Positions 17,228 through 25,951 of a DNA stretch of 64,000 bases are shown here, in pieces. The notes below the pieces were generated by a model, which was not told the origin of the DNA, did no database searches, and worked only from the letters and a program-made list of their open reading frames with translations. Source of the DNA: Streptomyces echinatus (GTDB lineage: Bacteria; Actinomycetota; Actinomycetes; Streptomycetales; Streptomycetaceae); contig NZ_JACHJK010000020.1 of assembly GCF_014203595.1 (NCBI RefSeq), forward strand, positions 1 to 64,000. The letters run 5' to 3'. The position numbers were made by a program, and so were the translations under genes. Position 1 is the stretch's first letter. Each line of letters begins with the position of its first letter.

Positions 17228-17814
17228 TTAGCCCTGGGTACCGCCCTGGGTGTTCCCGCTCCCGCCACCCTGAGTGCCGCCCTGGGTGTTCCCGCTCCCG
17301 CCACCCTGGGTACCGCCCTGGGTGTTCCCGCTCCCGCCACCCTGAGTACCGCCCTGGGTGTTCCCACTCCCGCCACCCTGAGTGCCACCCTGGGTGTTCC
17401 CACTCCCGCCACCCTGAGTACCGCCCTGGGTGTTCCCACTCCCGCCACCCTGAGTGCCACCCTGGGTGTTCCCACTCCCGCCACCCTGAGTGCCACCCTG
17501 GGTGTTCCCACTCCCGCCACCCTGGGTACCGCCCTGGGTGTTCCCGCCCTTCACCGGGTTCTTCGACCAGTTGCTGTTCTTGTACTGTCGTGCCGCGAGT
17601 TGCTGTGCTCTGAGCTGTCGTACCTGCCGGAACCGCTGCGGTGCGAGCTGTCGTACCGCGAGCCGTGCTGGTGGTGGCTGGTGTAATGCGTCGCCCCGTG
17701 GTGGTGCACCATCGGCGCCGCCTCGGCACTGGCCACACCGAAGCCTCCGGCGGCCAGAGCAGCGATGCAGGAAATACCAGCGATACGGGCGGCGTGACGT
17801 CGGGCGTTGAACAT
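17228..17814 (-). pseudogene. Exported Gly/Gln/Thr repeat protein, frameshifted
   Basis: From ATG 17814 (GAGG six bases upstream) the frame encodes a signal peptide (ARIAGISCIAALAAGGF ending ASAEA) and a His/Ser/Tyr/Asp-rich segment (RYDSS repeated). It then runs into a stop at 17551. The next frame continues as YKNSNWSKNPVKGG and then eight and two-thirds copies of NTQGGTQGGGSG. Adding one base near 17585 would join them (RHDS-YKNSNW). The 17228-17554 piece alone has only a GTG without a ribosome site. I infer one exported low-complexity protein of about 195 residues broken by a one-base deletion, or a sequencing error. Confidence 0.6.
17231..17542. repeat. 36-bp tandem array (about 8.7 copies)
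   Basis: The unit encodes NTQGGTQGGGSG on the reverse strand. Copies differ only at a few third positions (for example GAGT/GGGT and CAC/CGC variants). Because the unit is a multiple of three without stops, both other reverse frames and one forward frame are also open across it, producing Arg/Gly/Trp-rich shadow proteins that are not real. Confidence 0.95.
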
Positions 17815-18186
17815 GAGAAACCTCGTGATTTTCCGAGCTTCAGGGGAATTGCAGTTCCGGTTGAACGAACCTGCGTAATTCATTTCAGCCTCCGCGCCAG
17901 CCCCCGGGTGTCCCCCAGCCGGGGGACCAGCTGGTGGACACTCCCCCTCACCTTCCCGACCGAGGCACAAGACCGACCGGCCCCCCGGAAGACCGACGGG
18001 GGCCGAGAGGGCCCGGCTCCCATCCCCGATGCCGTCACCTTGCCGGCGCCCGGATACGGGCACCTGCACGCACGCCCCGTCATCCGTTCGGACCGCCCGG
18101 CACGGCACACGAGTGCCTGCGCGTGCGGGCACACAAGAGCACGCGAACGCTGGAACTCGCGAACTTCGGGACGAACGGCGAGGGCG
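17815..18186. other. Intergenic region between divergent genes
   Basis: The 372 bp between the repeat-protein start and the CorA gene hold the promoters of both. The first 70 bp are relatively AT-rich and contain an in-frame earlier ATG for the repeat protein (MNYAGSFN), which I think is less likely as a start than 17814. No dyad stands out. Confidence 0.4.
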
Positions 18187-19221
18187 ATGATCGTAACGGT
18201 GGTGTCGATGCCAGAGGTGATTGTCACCCGGACGGATGCCGCGGAAGCACGCACCCGGCTGGACAGAGACCCCTTCGTACTCGTCGACATCGAACTGCCC
18301 GAGGAAACGCCCGCAGAAGCACCAGAGCAGCCACAGCCACCAGCACATGGGCAGGCCCAGCAGCAAGGAGAGCCGGAAGCGGAGTCACTCGCCGAGCAGC
18401 TCGGCCTGGACGCCGAGAGACTGGACTGGTTCGGCAGGGCAGGTGAGCCCGCGCGGGCCGAATACCGCAAAGAAGGCACAGGCCTCGTCGTACCCGTGGT
18501 CCACGAGGAACAGATCATCCACATCCACGCAGTGGTCACCGAACGCTTCCTGGTCACCGCACACAGAGGCCAGGCCGACCTGGCCAGGACCATCACCGAC
18601 GCGCTGCAGCACGAACGGCCCCCTGACCCCGTGGCCGTGCTCTTCCTCCTGCTCGGAGAGGCTCTGGGCACCTTCCGCCAAGCCGCCGTACAGGCTCTGC
18701 TGGAGACCGAGGAACTCGAAGACGAAATGTTTGAGCAACGCAATCCCGCACAGGTTTTCCGCCTGGCCCAGCTACGACGTCATTCCGCCCTCCTGCATCA
18801 TTCCCTGCGCCCCTTCCTCGAAGTCACCGACCAGATCCTCACCCGGCGGATGACAAGCCCCAACTTCCCCGAAGAACGACAGCGCTATGCCAGAGAATTC
18901 CAGACCAGCGGGCGACTGGTGCTGGCAGACATCGAGTCCCTTCAGGAAGCCACTCGCCGCGCCTTCGCCAGTTACTCCTCACTTGTCGCCGACGAACAGA
19001 ACGGCGTGATCAACCGCCTGGCCATCGTCTCGGTTGTCTTCCTCCCCCTGTCATTCCTCACCGGCTTTTTCGGCATGAACTTCACCTTCCTCACCGACAG
19101 ACTGGAAAGCAGGGACGAATTCTGGCTGCTCGCCGTAGGTCTGCAGGTACTGGTACTTTTCGTCTCCCTCTACATGCTCCATCGCACCCGAATCTGGCGC
19201 AGACTCCGCGAAAACGACTAG
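18187..19221 (+). CDS. CorA family magnesium/divalent cation transporter
   Basis: A 344-residue CorA-like protein. A long acidic, Gln/Pro-rich N-terminal cytoplasmic region is followed by the coiled helical funnel (residues about 150-280, EELEDEMFEQRN, SLQEATRRAFASYSSLV) and two membrane helices near the end. The signature GMN follows the first (FLTGFFGMNF) and the protein ends in basic RIWRRLREND. CorA proteins form pentameric Mg2+ channels. The ATG at 18187 has GAGGGCG directly upstream; ATG 18208 is an alternative. No operon partner is evident, and the histidine kinase gene begins 227 bp later. Confidence 0.85.
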   Translation: MIVTVVSMPEVIVTRTDAAEARTRLDRDPFVLVDIELPEETPAEAPEQPQPPAHGQAQQQGEPEAESLAEQLGLDAERLDWFGRAGEPARAEYRKEGTGLVVPVVHEEQIIHIHAVVTERFLVTAHRGQADLARTITDALQHERPPDPVAVLFLLLGEALGTFRQAAVQALLETEELEDEMFEQRNPAQVFRLAQLRRHSALLHHSLRPFLEVTDQILTRRMTSPNFPEERQRYAREFQTSGRLVLADIESLQEATRRAFASYSSLVADEQNGVINRLAIVSVVFLPLSFLTGFFGMNFTFLTDRLESRDEFWLLAVGLQVLVLFVSLYMLHRTRIWRRLREND

Positions 19222-19448
19222 CAAGACGGCTGGTTCTTCCTGTTCAGCCGCTTACCAGCCGCCTTGGCCACTGCCGGCGCCTAAAATGGTCATTCCGACC
19301 AGCGCAGCCACCTCGGCGGCCATCACCCCGGCGATGCCCGGCACACACGCCCGCTCGCACACCCCTGGCCCTCGCGAACTTCGGCAGACCGCAGCGGACC
19401 CTGGCGGACCCGTTTTCCCCACGCAGCCACGGCCGGGAAGAGGACGAC

Positions 19449-20693
19449 ATGACACCTCCGGACGCGTTTCCACCCGCCGATGCCCCCGCGCCCACCCCGG
19501 GGAACGCCCCCGACATGCCGGCGTTGCACCTGCAGCGGTCCTTCAAGTGGCAGGCCCTGCTCCGCCTCGCCATCGTCCTCGCGTGCGTCACCGACCTCGC
19601 GGTGTTCCCGCCCGACGAACAGCTCCCCCTCTCCATCGCACTGGCCGCCGCCTACACCCTGTGGACCCTGGCAACCCTGTACACGGCCTTCACCGCACAC
19701 CGCCCACTACCCAGCTGGGTCTACCCACTGACCGACCTGACCCTGCTCACCGCGCTGATGGCAGTCTCCGGGAACTTCTCCGACCCGAACTGGAGCTCAC
19801 CGCTGTCAGCCGACATCTTCCTTTTCATCCCCGTTCTCGCCTCCTTCCAGATGCGCCCGGCCCTCACAGCCGCCTCGGGAATCCTCGCCGCCGCCAGCTA
19901 CGCCCTGGGGACGGGCATCGGCCACCTTGCACAGCCCTACTGGCACTACACCATCATCCACACTCTTTTCATCCTGGTCGTCTGTGCAGGCTGCGTTCTT
20001 CTTTCCGACGTCCAGCAACACCGCGTGCAATCCATACGCGAACTCGCCGAACACCGCCTCCGTCTCCTCGACCGCATCATGGCGGCAGAAGAAACAGAAC
20101 AGCGAAAGATCGCCGAAACCCTCCACGACGGAGCCCTGCAAAACGTCCTCGCCGCCCGTCATTTCATCGACGAAGCCGCCACCAACCCCGAGACAACCGA
20201 CACCGCCCTCGACCGAGCCGACGAAGCCCTCACCGAAGCCAGCAGACAACTCCGCTCCTCGGTCCACACCCTCCACCCGGAGGTCCTCGTCACCGGAGGA
20301 CTGGTGCCCGCCCTCACCCACCTCACCCGGCAGGCATCCGAACGAGGAAAGTTTCATATGGAAATCCACACCACCATCACCACCGCCGGCACCGCCGACC
20401 GGCCCCTTTTCTGGCTCGCCCGAGAACTCCTCGAGAACGTCGTCAAACACGCCCACGCGAGAAACGTCACCCTGACCCTCACCGAAAATGATCACGACCC
20501 CGCAAGCGTGCGACTGACCATCACCGACGACGGCATCGGAATAACGCAGGACGCCCTTACCAAAAGCCTTTCCCAAGGGCACATCGGCATCGCTTCCCAC
20601 CGCGCACGTATCGAAAGCATCGGCGGCACCCTCACCATAAGGAACAATGCCACCGGCGGCACGACCACCGAAGCCGTCATACCCCGTACATAA
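19449..20693 (+). CDS. Membrane sensor histidine kinase (NarL-type, HisKA_3)
   Basis: A 414-residue kinase. Residues about 35-205 hold five or six membrane helices (LLRLAIVLACVTDLAVF, LFILVVCAGCVLL). The dimerisation/phosphoacceptor motif is EQRKIAETLHDGALQNVLAAR with His, and the C-terminal HATPase has LARELLENVVKHAHA and TDDGIGI. A GAGGACGAC site precedes the ATG. The response regulator gene at 20883 lies downstream on the same strand, so they form a two-component pair. The signal is unknown; the sensor domain is mostly membrane-embedded. Confidence 0.88.
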   Translation: MTPPDAFPPADAPAPTPGNAPDMPALHLQRSFKWQALLRLAIVLACVTDLAVFPPDEQLPLSIALAAAYTLWTLATLYTAFTAHRPLPSWVYPLTDLTLLTALMAVSGNFSDPNWSSPLSADIFLFIPVLASFQMRPALTAASGILAAASYALGTGIGHLAQPYWHYTIIHTLFILVVCAGCVLLSDVQQHRVQSIRELAEHRLRLLDRIMAAEETEQRKIAETLHDGALQNVLAARHFIDEAATNPETTDTALDRADEALTEASRQLRSSVHTLHPEVLVTGGLVPALTHLTRQASERGKFHMEIHTTITTAGTADRPLFWLARELLENVVKHAHARNVTLTLTENDHDPASVRLTITDDGIGITQDALTKSLSQGHIGIASHRARIESIGGTLTIRNNATGGTTTEAVIPRT

Positions 20694-20882
20694 GCGGGCC
20701 GGCGATGCACGATCGGCCACTCCGGCGGCACCTTGCCCTGCCCAGTCGCCGGTCCCCGACCCGCCGTCACGCCCCACGCCCCGCACACGGCAGGAAAAGC
20801 TCACCTACGCTGAAGCCAGAGCCAGCCAAAGCCGCCGACGACCACACACAGCAGCACTCCGCAGACGAAAGGCCGGACTGCC

Positions 20883-21530
20883 GTGGCAACGCCGAACCCC
20901 CGCATCACCGTGGTCATCGCCGACGACCACCCCCTCTTCCGGGAAGGCATCTCACGCGCACTGCAACTCAGCGGAACCATCGACGTCATCGCCGAGGCGG
21001 AAAACGGCCGCGACGCCCTCGACATCATCCGCAGGGAACAGCCTGACATCGCCATTCTCGATCTCCGCATGCCCGAACTCGACGGCATCGCCGTTCTCCA
21101 CGCCGTCACCAGAGATGACATCCCCACTCGCGTCCTCCTCCTCTCCGCCTTCACCGACAGCACCTCCGTCTACCACGCCATCGAAGAGGGAGCCGCCGGC
21201 TACCTCACCAAGGACAGCAAACGCACCGACATCATCGATGCGGTCCGAGCCATCCACCACGGCCAGACCATCGTCCCACCCGAACTCACCACCAGCCTGG
21301 CCAAGGAGATCCGCACCAGGCGCGCCCAGAACGCCCCCACCCTCACCCAACGCGAACAACAAGTTCTCAGTGCGATGGCCCGCGGCCTCACCACCCCCCA
21401 AATTGCCCAGGAACTCTTCCTCGGGGCCAGCACCGTCAAGACCCACACCCAACACCTCTACGAAAAGCTCAACGTCAACGACCGTGCCCAGGCCGTCGCC
21501 GAAGCAATGCGACGCGGACTGCTCGAATAA
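20883..21530 (+). CDS. NarL/FixJ family response regulator
   Basis: A 215-residue regulator with a receiver domain (IADDHPLFREGI acidic pocket, phospho-acceptor Asp in IAILDLRMPELDG, Lys in GYLTKDSK) and a LuxR-type HTH (LTQREQQVLSAMARGLTTPQ, STVKTHTQHLYEKLNV). It begins with GTG 190 bp after the kinase gene, a wide spacing for a two-component pair, and the gap has no other gene. It is the likely partner of the kinase at 19449. Confidence 0.9.
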   Translation: MATPNPRITVVIADDHPLFREGISRALQLSGTIDVIAEAENGRDALDIIRREQPDIAILDLRMPELDGIAVLHAVTRDDIPTRVLLLSAFTDSTSVYHAIEEGAAGYLTKDSKRTDIIDAVRAIHHGQTIVPPELTTSLAKEIRTRRAQNAPTLTQREQQVLSAMARGLTTPQIAQELFLGASTVKTHTQHLYEKLNVNDRAQAVAEAMRRGLLE

Positions 21531-21597
21531 GTAGCTTTGATTTCAGGACATAAATCCCGGCGATCCCAGCAAACGCAGAGCATCGGGGGAACCCCGC

Positions 21598-22134
21598 ATG
21601 GGCAAGACCGCACTGATCATCATCGACATGATCAATACCTACGATCATCCGGACGCCGAGCTGCTGCTTCCGTCAGCGCGGAGGGTCGTGCCGGTACTGA
21701 CAGATCTGCTGCGGCGTGCGCGGCGCCACGGGGCCCCCGTGATCTACGTCAACGACAACTTCGGCCAGTGGCGCTCACATCATGGCGAGCTACTGGACCA
21801 TGCCCTGAGCAGTCCCCATGCGGCCCTCGTCGAGCCGCTGCGACCCGACCCCGACTCCCTTTTCGTGCTCAAGGCCCGGCACTCCATCTTCTACGAGACG
21901 CCCCTGAGGTATCTGCTGCACCAGGAGGGAATCGGGCAGCTGGTGCTCTGCGGACAGGTGACCGAGCAGTGCGTCCTCTACTCCGCCCTCGACGCCCACA
22001 TCCGCCACCTCGAGGTGATCATCCCCCGGGACGCAGTGGCACACATCCACGAAGACCTCGCGGATGCGGCACTGCGTATGACGGAGAGGAACATGGGCGC
22101 ACGCGTGTGCACGAGCCAGGAACTCTGGACGTGA
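21598..22134 (+). CDS. Cysteine hydrolase (isochorismatase-like)
   Basis: A 178-residue isochorismatase-fold enzyme with the Asp in ALIIIDMINTYDH, Lys in FVLKARHSIFYET and the nucleophile Cys in CGQVTEQCVLYSAL. The YVNDNFGQW motif is shared with nicotinamidase-like members often found in actinobacteria. Substrate unknown. The ATG is preceded by GGGGAACCCC, which can serve as both ribosome site and a small hairpin. It is 67 bp downstream of the response regulator and may be read through from it. It is not closely similar to the hydrolase at 4897. Confidence 0.86.
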   Translation: MGKTALIIIDMINTYDHPDAELLLPSARRVVPVLTDLLRRARRHGAPVIYVNDNFGQWRSHHGELLDHALSSPHAALVEPLRPDPDSLFVLKARHSIFYETPLRYLLHQEGIGQLVLCGQVTEQCVLYSALDAHIRHLEVIIPRDAVAHIHEDLADAALRMTERNMGARVCTSQELWT

Positions 22135-22195
22135 CTCGGGCACCTGGTGTTCACCGGTGACGGTGCGAGGCGCCGGTGCCCGGTGATCCGCAGGG

Positions 22196-22930
22196 TCAGG
22201 CGCCGGTCAGCGCTGCTGGTGCGCCGTCCGTCTCCCGGAGGGAGGCCGACAGCGCGCGGGCCTCATGCTCGGTCATCCGGGAGGTGTCGTACGGAACGGC
22301 GTTGACCCAACGCTGCGTCAACCCGGCGATCCGCTCGCCGTACCGCCGCGCGGTGATCCGGTCACCGCGCGAGCCGGCGTGCTCCGGCCCCTGATCGGCG
22401 TGGCTCTGGCTCATCAGCCCCAGCCACGAGCCCAGCCGGTTCACATCGTCCCGGGAGCCGCCGCTCCAGTTGTTGCCCGGCATGTCGCCCACACCGATCC
22501 ACTGCATGCCCATCTGCGCGCCGAAGACCGCCAACTGCTCCAGAACCGCCAGCTTGTCGCCGCTCTGCGAGGCGGACATCGTGAACCCGCCGGCCAGCTT
22601 GTCCTTCCACGCCTGCGTCGTGAACGGCGTGAACGCCGCTTCCATGAAGGCCTTGAACACGGCCGACACGCTGCCCATCAGTGTCGGGCAGCCGAAGACG
22701 ATCGCGTCGGAGCGTTCGAGCAGCGCCAGCACCTCGGCGTCGTGCCAGCGGCCCGCGGTGACGTCCTCGGCCCGGATCTCGGCGAGGTGCACCCGGGCGC
22801 CCGGCACCAGCCGCGCCCCATCGGCGAGGTGTTCGGCCAGAATCCGGGTGTGCCCGTGCACCGAGTGGTAGACCACGGTCACTGTGATCATCGGTGCCTC
22901 GTGCTCACGGTCAACGTCATTGACTGTCAT
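22196..22930 (-). CDS. Flavodoxin/NADPH-dependent FMN reductase family protein
   Basis: A 244-residue protein with a WrbA/flavodoxin-like fold: the FMN phosphate loop VVYHSVHGHTRILAEHL, AIVFGCPTLMGSVSAVFKAF and AGGFTMSASQSG, GMQWIGVGDMPGNNW. It should bind FMN and reduce quinones, nitro groups or similar acceptors. The start could also be the internal ATG 13 codons later (ITVTVVYHS). It is divergent from a LysR regulator at 23066 with a perfect dyad between them, suggesting regulated expression, a common arrangement for such reductases. Confidence 0.85.
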   Translation of the reverse strand: MTVNDVDREHEAPMITVTVVYHSVHGHTRILAEHLADGARLVPGARVHLAEIRAEDVTAGRWHDAEVLALLERSDAIVFGCPTLMGSVSAVFKAFMEAAFTPFTTQAWKDKLAGGFTMSASQSGDKLAVLEQLAVFGAQMGMQWIGVGDMPGNNWSGGSRDDVNRLGSWLGLMSQSHADQGPEHAGSRGDRITARRYGERIAGLTQRWVNAVPYDTSRMTEHEARALSASLRETDGAPAALTGA

Positions 22931-23026
22931 GTGCTCTTCTCTGCTTACGGTCGTAGGAAGGCCCTGCTCGCCCCTCCATCACAACCTGCGCACGGCACGG
23001 CATCAACGCCGGACTCCGGCGCGCAG

Positions 23027-23045
23027 CGATCGGTCACGCCGATCG
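23027..23045. promoter_or_regulatory. Perfect dyad upstream of lysR (putative operator)
   Basis: CGATCGG-TCACG-CCGATCG is a 7-bp perfect inverted repeat with a 5-base spacer, 20 bp before the LysR start and 97 bp from the divergent flavodoxin start. Confidence 0.5.
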
Positions 23046-23065
23046 ATCGGGTTAGCCTGGGCGGC

Positions 23066-24007
23066 GTGGACAGGATGGAACTGGAAGCATTCGTCACGGT
23101 CGCGGAAGAGCTCCACTTCGGCCGCGCCGCCGCCCGACTGCACCGGGGGCAGCCCACCGTCAGCGACGCCATCAGGCGGCTGGAAAGCAGCCTGGGCGGG
23201 CGGCTGTTCCACCGCACCAGCCGCCGGGTGTCACTGACCGGCCTCGGTGAAGCGCTGCTGCCCGACGCCCGCGCCACCCTCGCCCAGCTGCGCCGCTTCC
23301 AGCAGCGCGGGCGATCCCTGGCCGCCGGTGAGCAGGCCCGCACCACCCTCGTCGTCGCCCACGCCGAATACACCGGCCAGCAGTTGCTGTTGCGTTGCCT
23401 GCCTCAACTGCGCGACCTCTTCCCCGACATGACGATCGTGCCGGAGAGCATGCCGACCACAGCCCAGCTCACCGCCTTGCGGGCGGAGACCATCGGGCTC
23501 GGCATCGGCTGGGCGACCGGGGACGTCACCGGCGTACGCGCGCGGGTGCTCTCCACCGAGAGGTTCATGGCGCTCGTGCCCGCGGCCCACCCCCTCGCCG
23601 GTCACGCCGAGTTGAGCGCGTCCGAACTGTCCACCAGCGACCTGCTGACCTGGCCCCACCAGATCAACAGCGGCCTCTGCGACCGCCTCCTCGCCGCCTT
23701 CCACATCGGCGGAGCCGACCTGCGCATCATCAGAACCGCCGACAGTGTGAACGCCATCGCCGCTCATGTCGCCGCGGGAACGGGCATCGGCATCGCCGTC
23801 GAGTCCGCACTCGACCACCAGCCTCCTGGCCTGCGAATCATCCCCCTCACCGGCCCCTCGACCAGCGTCGACCAGGTCGTCCTCACCCCCGCCGAGCCGT
23901 CGGACGCCGCCACTGCACTGCGCGACCTGCTGCTGCACGCCTCGGCAGGGCCGTCCTCTTTCGGTTCACCGTCGCCGGCCGAGGAGACCCTGCCGATCCG
24001 CCGATGA
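23066..24007 (+). CDS. LysR family transcriptional regulator
   Basis: A 313-residue LysR regulator. HTH: LEAFVTVAEELHFGRAAARL and PTVSDAIRRLESSLGGRLFHR; the effector-binding domain follows (TIGLGIGWATG, NAIAAHVAAGTGIGIAVES). I take GTG 23066; ATG 23075, three codons in, is equally possible. It faces the flavodoxin gene, the likely target. The C-terminal tail past LLLHAS is Ser/Pro-rich and probably disordered. Confidence 0.87.
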   Translation: MDRMELEAFVTVAEELHFGRAAARLHRGQPTVSDAIRRLESSLGGRLFHRTSRRVSLTGLGEALLPDARATLAQLRRFQQRGRSLAAGEQARTTLVVAHAEYTGQQLLLRCLPQLRDLFPDMTIVPESMPTTAQLTALRAETIGLGIGWATGDVTGVRARVLSTERFMALVPAAHPLAGHAELSASELSTSDLLTWPHQINSGLCDRLLAAFHIGGADLRIIRTADSVNAIAAHVAAGTGIGIAVESALDHQPPGLRIIPLTGPSTSVDQVVLTPAEPSDAATALRDLLLHASAGPSSFGSPSPAEETLPIRR

Positions 24008-24153
24008 GTGTCCGGCACCGGCTGATCGTAGGCGGCATGGAGTGAGGAGGCACGCGCTCAGCCACCCGTCCCCCCGACCACCCGCGAAAAACTCCGATGA
24101 ATGGCAAGCACATTCATGAGAGTGTCGGTCTTCGCGTGACAGGAGAGGCGGAG

Positions 24154-24825
24154 ATGGCGACGTTCATTCTGGTTCCCGGTGGCTGGCATGGCGGTTGGCA
24201 CTACTCGGGCTTGGCCGACAGGCTCAGGGCCGCGGGACACCGGGCTCTGCCCGTCACGCTCACCGGCCTCGGGGACCGCGCGCATCTCAGTGGTCCGGCG
24301 GTGAACCTGGAGACCCACATAGAGGACGTGCTTGCCGTACTGGCGTCCGAGCAGGTCTCCGATGCCGTCCTCGTCGGGCACAGCTACGCGGGCATGGTGA
24401 TCACCGGCGTCGCCGACCGCGCCGCTCCCGGCCTCGTCCGCCGCCTCGTGTACAGCGATGCCTACGTCCCCGAGAACGGCCAGTCCTGCTGGGAGCTCAC
24501 CACGGAGGCGTTCCGGCAGATCTTCCTCAGCGGCGCCGCCGCCGACGGTTTCTCGGTTCAGCCCCCACCCGGCCTGGACCCTCGCACGACAGCACACCCC
24601 CTTGCGTCCTTCCTCCAGCGTCTGCGCCTCACCGGTGACGGGCTGGGGCGGATCGCGACGCGCGACTACGTCTACTTGTCCGGTTGGACCGGCACTCCGT
24701 TCACCGAGCTCCACGAGCGTCTCGCCAAGGATCCCGAGTGGCGCACACACGTCCTGGACTGCAGCCACAACGTCGTCCGCGACGCCCTGGACGACTTCCA
24801 GCGGATCCTCCTGCTCGACGAGTGA
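24154..24825 (+). CDS. Alpha/beta hydrolase (salicylate-esterase/hydroxynitrile-lyase-like)
   Basis: A 223-residue alpha/beta hydrolase of the plant esterase-like group: oxyanion-hole region LVPGGWHGGWHY, nucleophile elbow VLVGHSYAGMV with Ser, and the late DCSHNVVRD carrying the probable catalytic His. Family members hydrolyse small esters, and the substrate is not known here. AGGAGA eight bases upstream fixes the ATG at 24154. It lies on the same strand as the carbonic anhydrase and TusA-like genes downstream. A related but distinct hydrolase is at 26455. Confidence 0.83.
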   Translation: MATFILVPGGWHGGWHYSGLADRLRAAGHRALPVTLTGLGDRAHLSGPAVNLETHIEDVLAVLASEQVSDAVLVGHSYAGMVITGVADRAAPGLVRRLVYSDAYVPENGQSCWELTTEAFRQIFLSGAAADGFSVQPPPGLDPRTTAHPLASFLQRLRLTGDGLGRIATRDYVYLSGWTGTPFTELHERLAKDPEWRTHVLDCSHNVVRDALDDFQRILLLDE

Positions 24826-24883
24826 GCCTCGTCCGGGTGCCCCCGGCTCATCGGCGAACCGTATCCAGCCGTAGCCTGGGATC

Positions 24884-25555
24884 ATGACTGACGCCGCCCC
24901 TGCCACCCCGCGCGAAGCCTTCGATCTGCTCCTGGCGGGCAACCACCGCTTCGCCGACGGCACACCCCGACACCCGAACCAGGACGCCGCCCGCCGCGCC
25001 GGCCTGGCCTCCGCCCAGCGTCCGTTCGCCGTGCTGTTCGGATGCTCCGACTCCCGGCTCGCCGCCGAGATCATCTTCGACCAGGGGCTGGGAGACCTGT
25101 TCGTCGTGCGTACCGCGGGGCACGTGGCGGGGCCGGAGGTGCTGGGCAGCATCGAGTACGGAGTGAGCGTGCTGGGCTGTCCGCTGGTCGTGGTCCTCGG
25201 CCACGACTCCTGCGGTGCTGTCGCGGCGACCCGTTCCGCCGTGCAGGACGGTACGACCGCCCCCGGGTACCTCCGCGACGTGATAGAGCGGGTGACGCCC
25301 AGCGTGCTGGCCACTCAGGCCGCGGGGCTGAGTCAGGACGACGACTTCATCGCCACGCATGTCCGGCACACCGTCGACTTCATCTCGGAGCGCTCCCGGG
25401 TACTGGCGGACCAGGTCGCCTCCGGACGTACGGCAGTCGTGGGCCTGTCCTATCGTCTGACCGAGGGCAGCGCTCGGGTGGTCGCTTCCCGGGGTCTGGA
25501 TCTGCCCTCTGAGCAGGGCCTCCGCTCCGACGCCACGCCGGCCCCGAACAGCTGA
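24884..25555 (+). CDS. Beta-class carbonic anhydrase
   Basis: A 223-residue beta carbonic anhydrase. The zinc ligands and active-site dyad are visible as FGCSDSRL (Cys, Asp-Arg) and VLGHDSCGAV (His, Cys), with VVRTAGHV between. It interconverts CO2 and bicarbonate in the cytoplasm. The stop codon overlaps the start of the next gene by one base (TGATG), indicating translational coupling with the TusA-like protein. Confidence 0.92.
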   Translation: MTDAAPATPREAFDLLLAGNHRFADGTPRHPNQDAARRAGLASAQRPFAVLFGCSDSRLAAEIIFDQGLGDLFVVRTAGHVAGPEVLGSIEYGVSVLGCPLVVVLGHDSCGAVAATRSAVQDGTTAPGYLRDVIERVTPSVLATQAAGLSQDDDFIATHVRHTVDFISERSRVLADQVASGRTAVVGLSYRLTEGSARVVASRGLDLPSEQGLRSDATPAPNS

Positions 25556-25902
25556 TGGGTCAGTCGCACCCGTCTGAAGAGCACCCGCCCCCGTCCACCG
25601 CGGCCGACCTGACCGTCGATGGCACAGGCCTGCTCTGCGTCACCCTCCTGCTCCGCCTGCGCAAGCGGATCGACGGTGCGCCGCCGGGCACTCTCGTCCA
25701 CGTCATGGCCACAGACCCCGCCGCCCCGCTCGACCTCCCCGCCTGGTGCCACATGACCGGCCACACCTACCTCGGTCCCGTCCCCGGCGAGCAGCCGGTC
25801 TACGCCCTCCGCCTCGCCGCCGGCGCCCGCTCCACCCGCTCCGACGCGCCGTGGCATCCGGTGGACGAGCACAGTGAGATCTACGCCGGGCATGGTGAGT
25901 AA
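25555..25902 (+). CDS. TusA-like sulfurtransferase domain protein
   Basis: A 115-residue protein resembling TusA/SirA: DLTVDGTGLLCVTLLLRL is the strand-Cys-helix start, followed by GTLVHVMATDPAAPLDLPAW and CHMTGHTYLG, which match the family's middle and end. TusA carries persulfide sulfur on a Cys in a CP-x-P motif. Here the Cys is kept but the following Pro residues are replaced (CVTLL), so sulfur-carrier activity is uncertain. It overlaps the carbonic anhydrase stop codon, so the pair is co-translated. Confidence 0.72.
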   Translation: MGQSHPSEEHPPPSTAADLTVDGTGLLCVTLLLRLRKRIDGAPPGTLVHVMATDPAAPLDLPAWCHMTGHTYLGPVPGEQPVYALRLAAGARSTRSDAPWHPVDEHSEIYAGHGE

Positions 25903-25951
25903 TCGAACAAACCAGTGGGAGAGGGCGGTGGTCCTCTGCGATTCTGCTCCC

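Noticed and set aside
16966..17738. Other open frames across the 36-bp array
   Set aside because: They exist only because the repeat unit is a multiple of three without stops; the RVAGVGTP and WREWEHPG patterns have no start context.
19252..19350. Tiny reverse frame with a hydrophobic end (GVMAAEVAALVGMTILGAG)
   Set aside because: A plausible membrane peptide with a TTA codon, but no ribosome site or conserved start could be seen.
22138..22181. Terminator between the cysteine hydrolase and flavodoxin genes
   Set aside because: GGGCACC and GGTGCCC can pair but the loop is 30 bases; too weak to claim.
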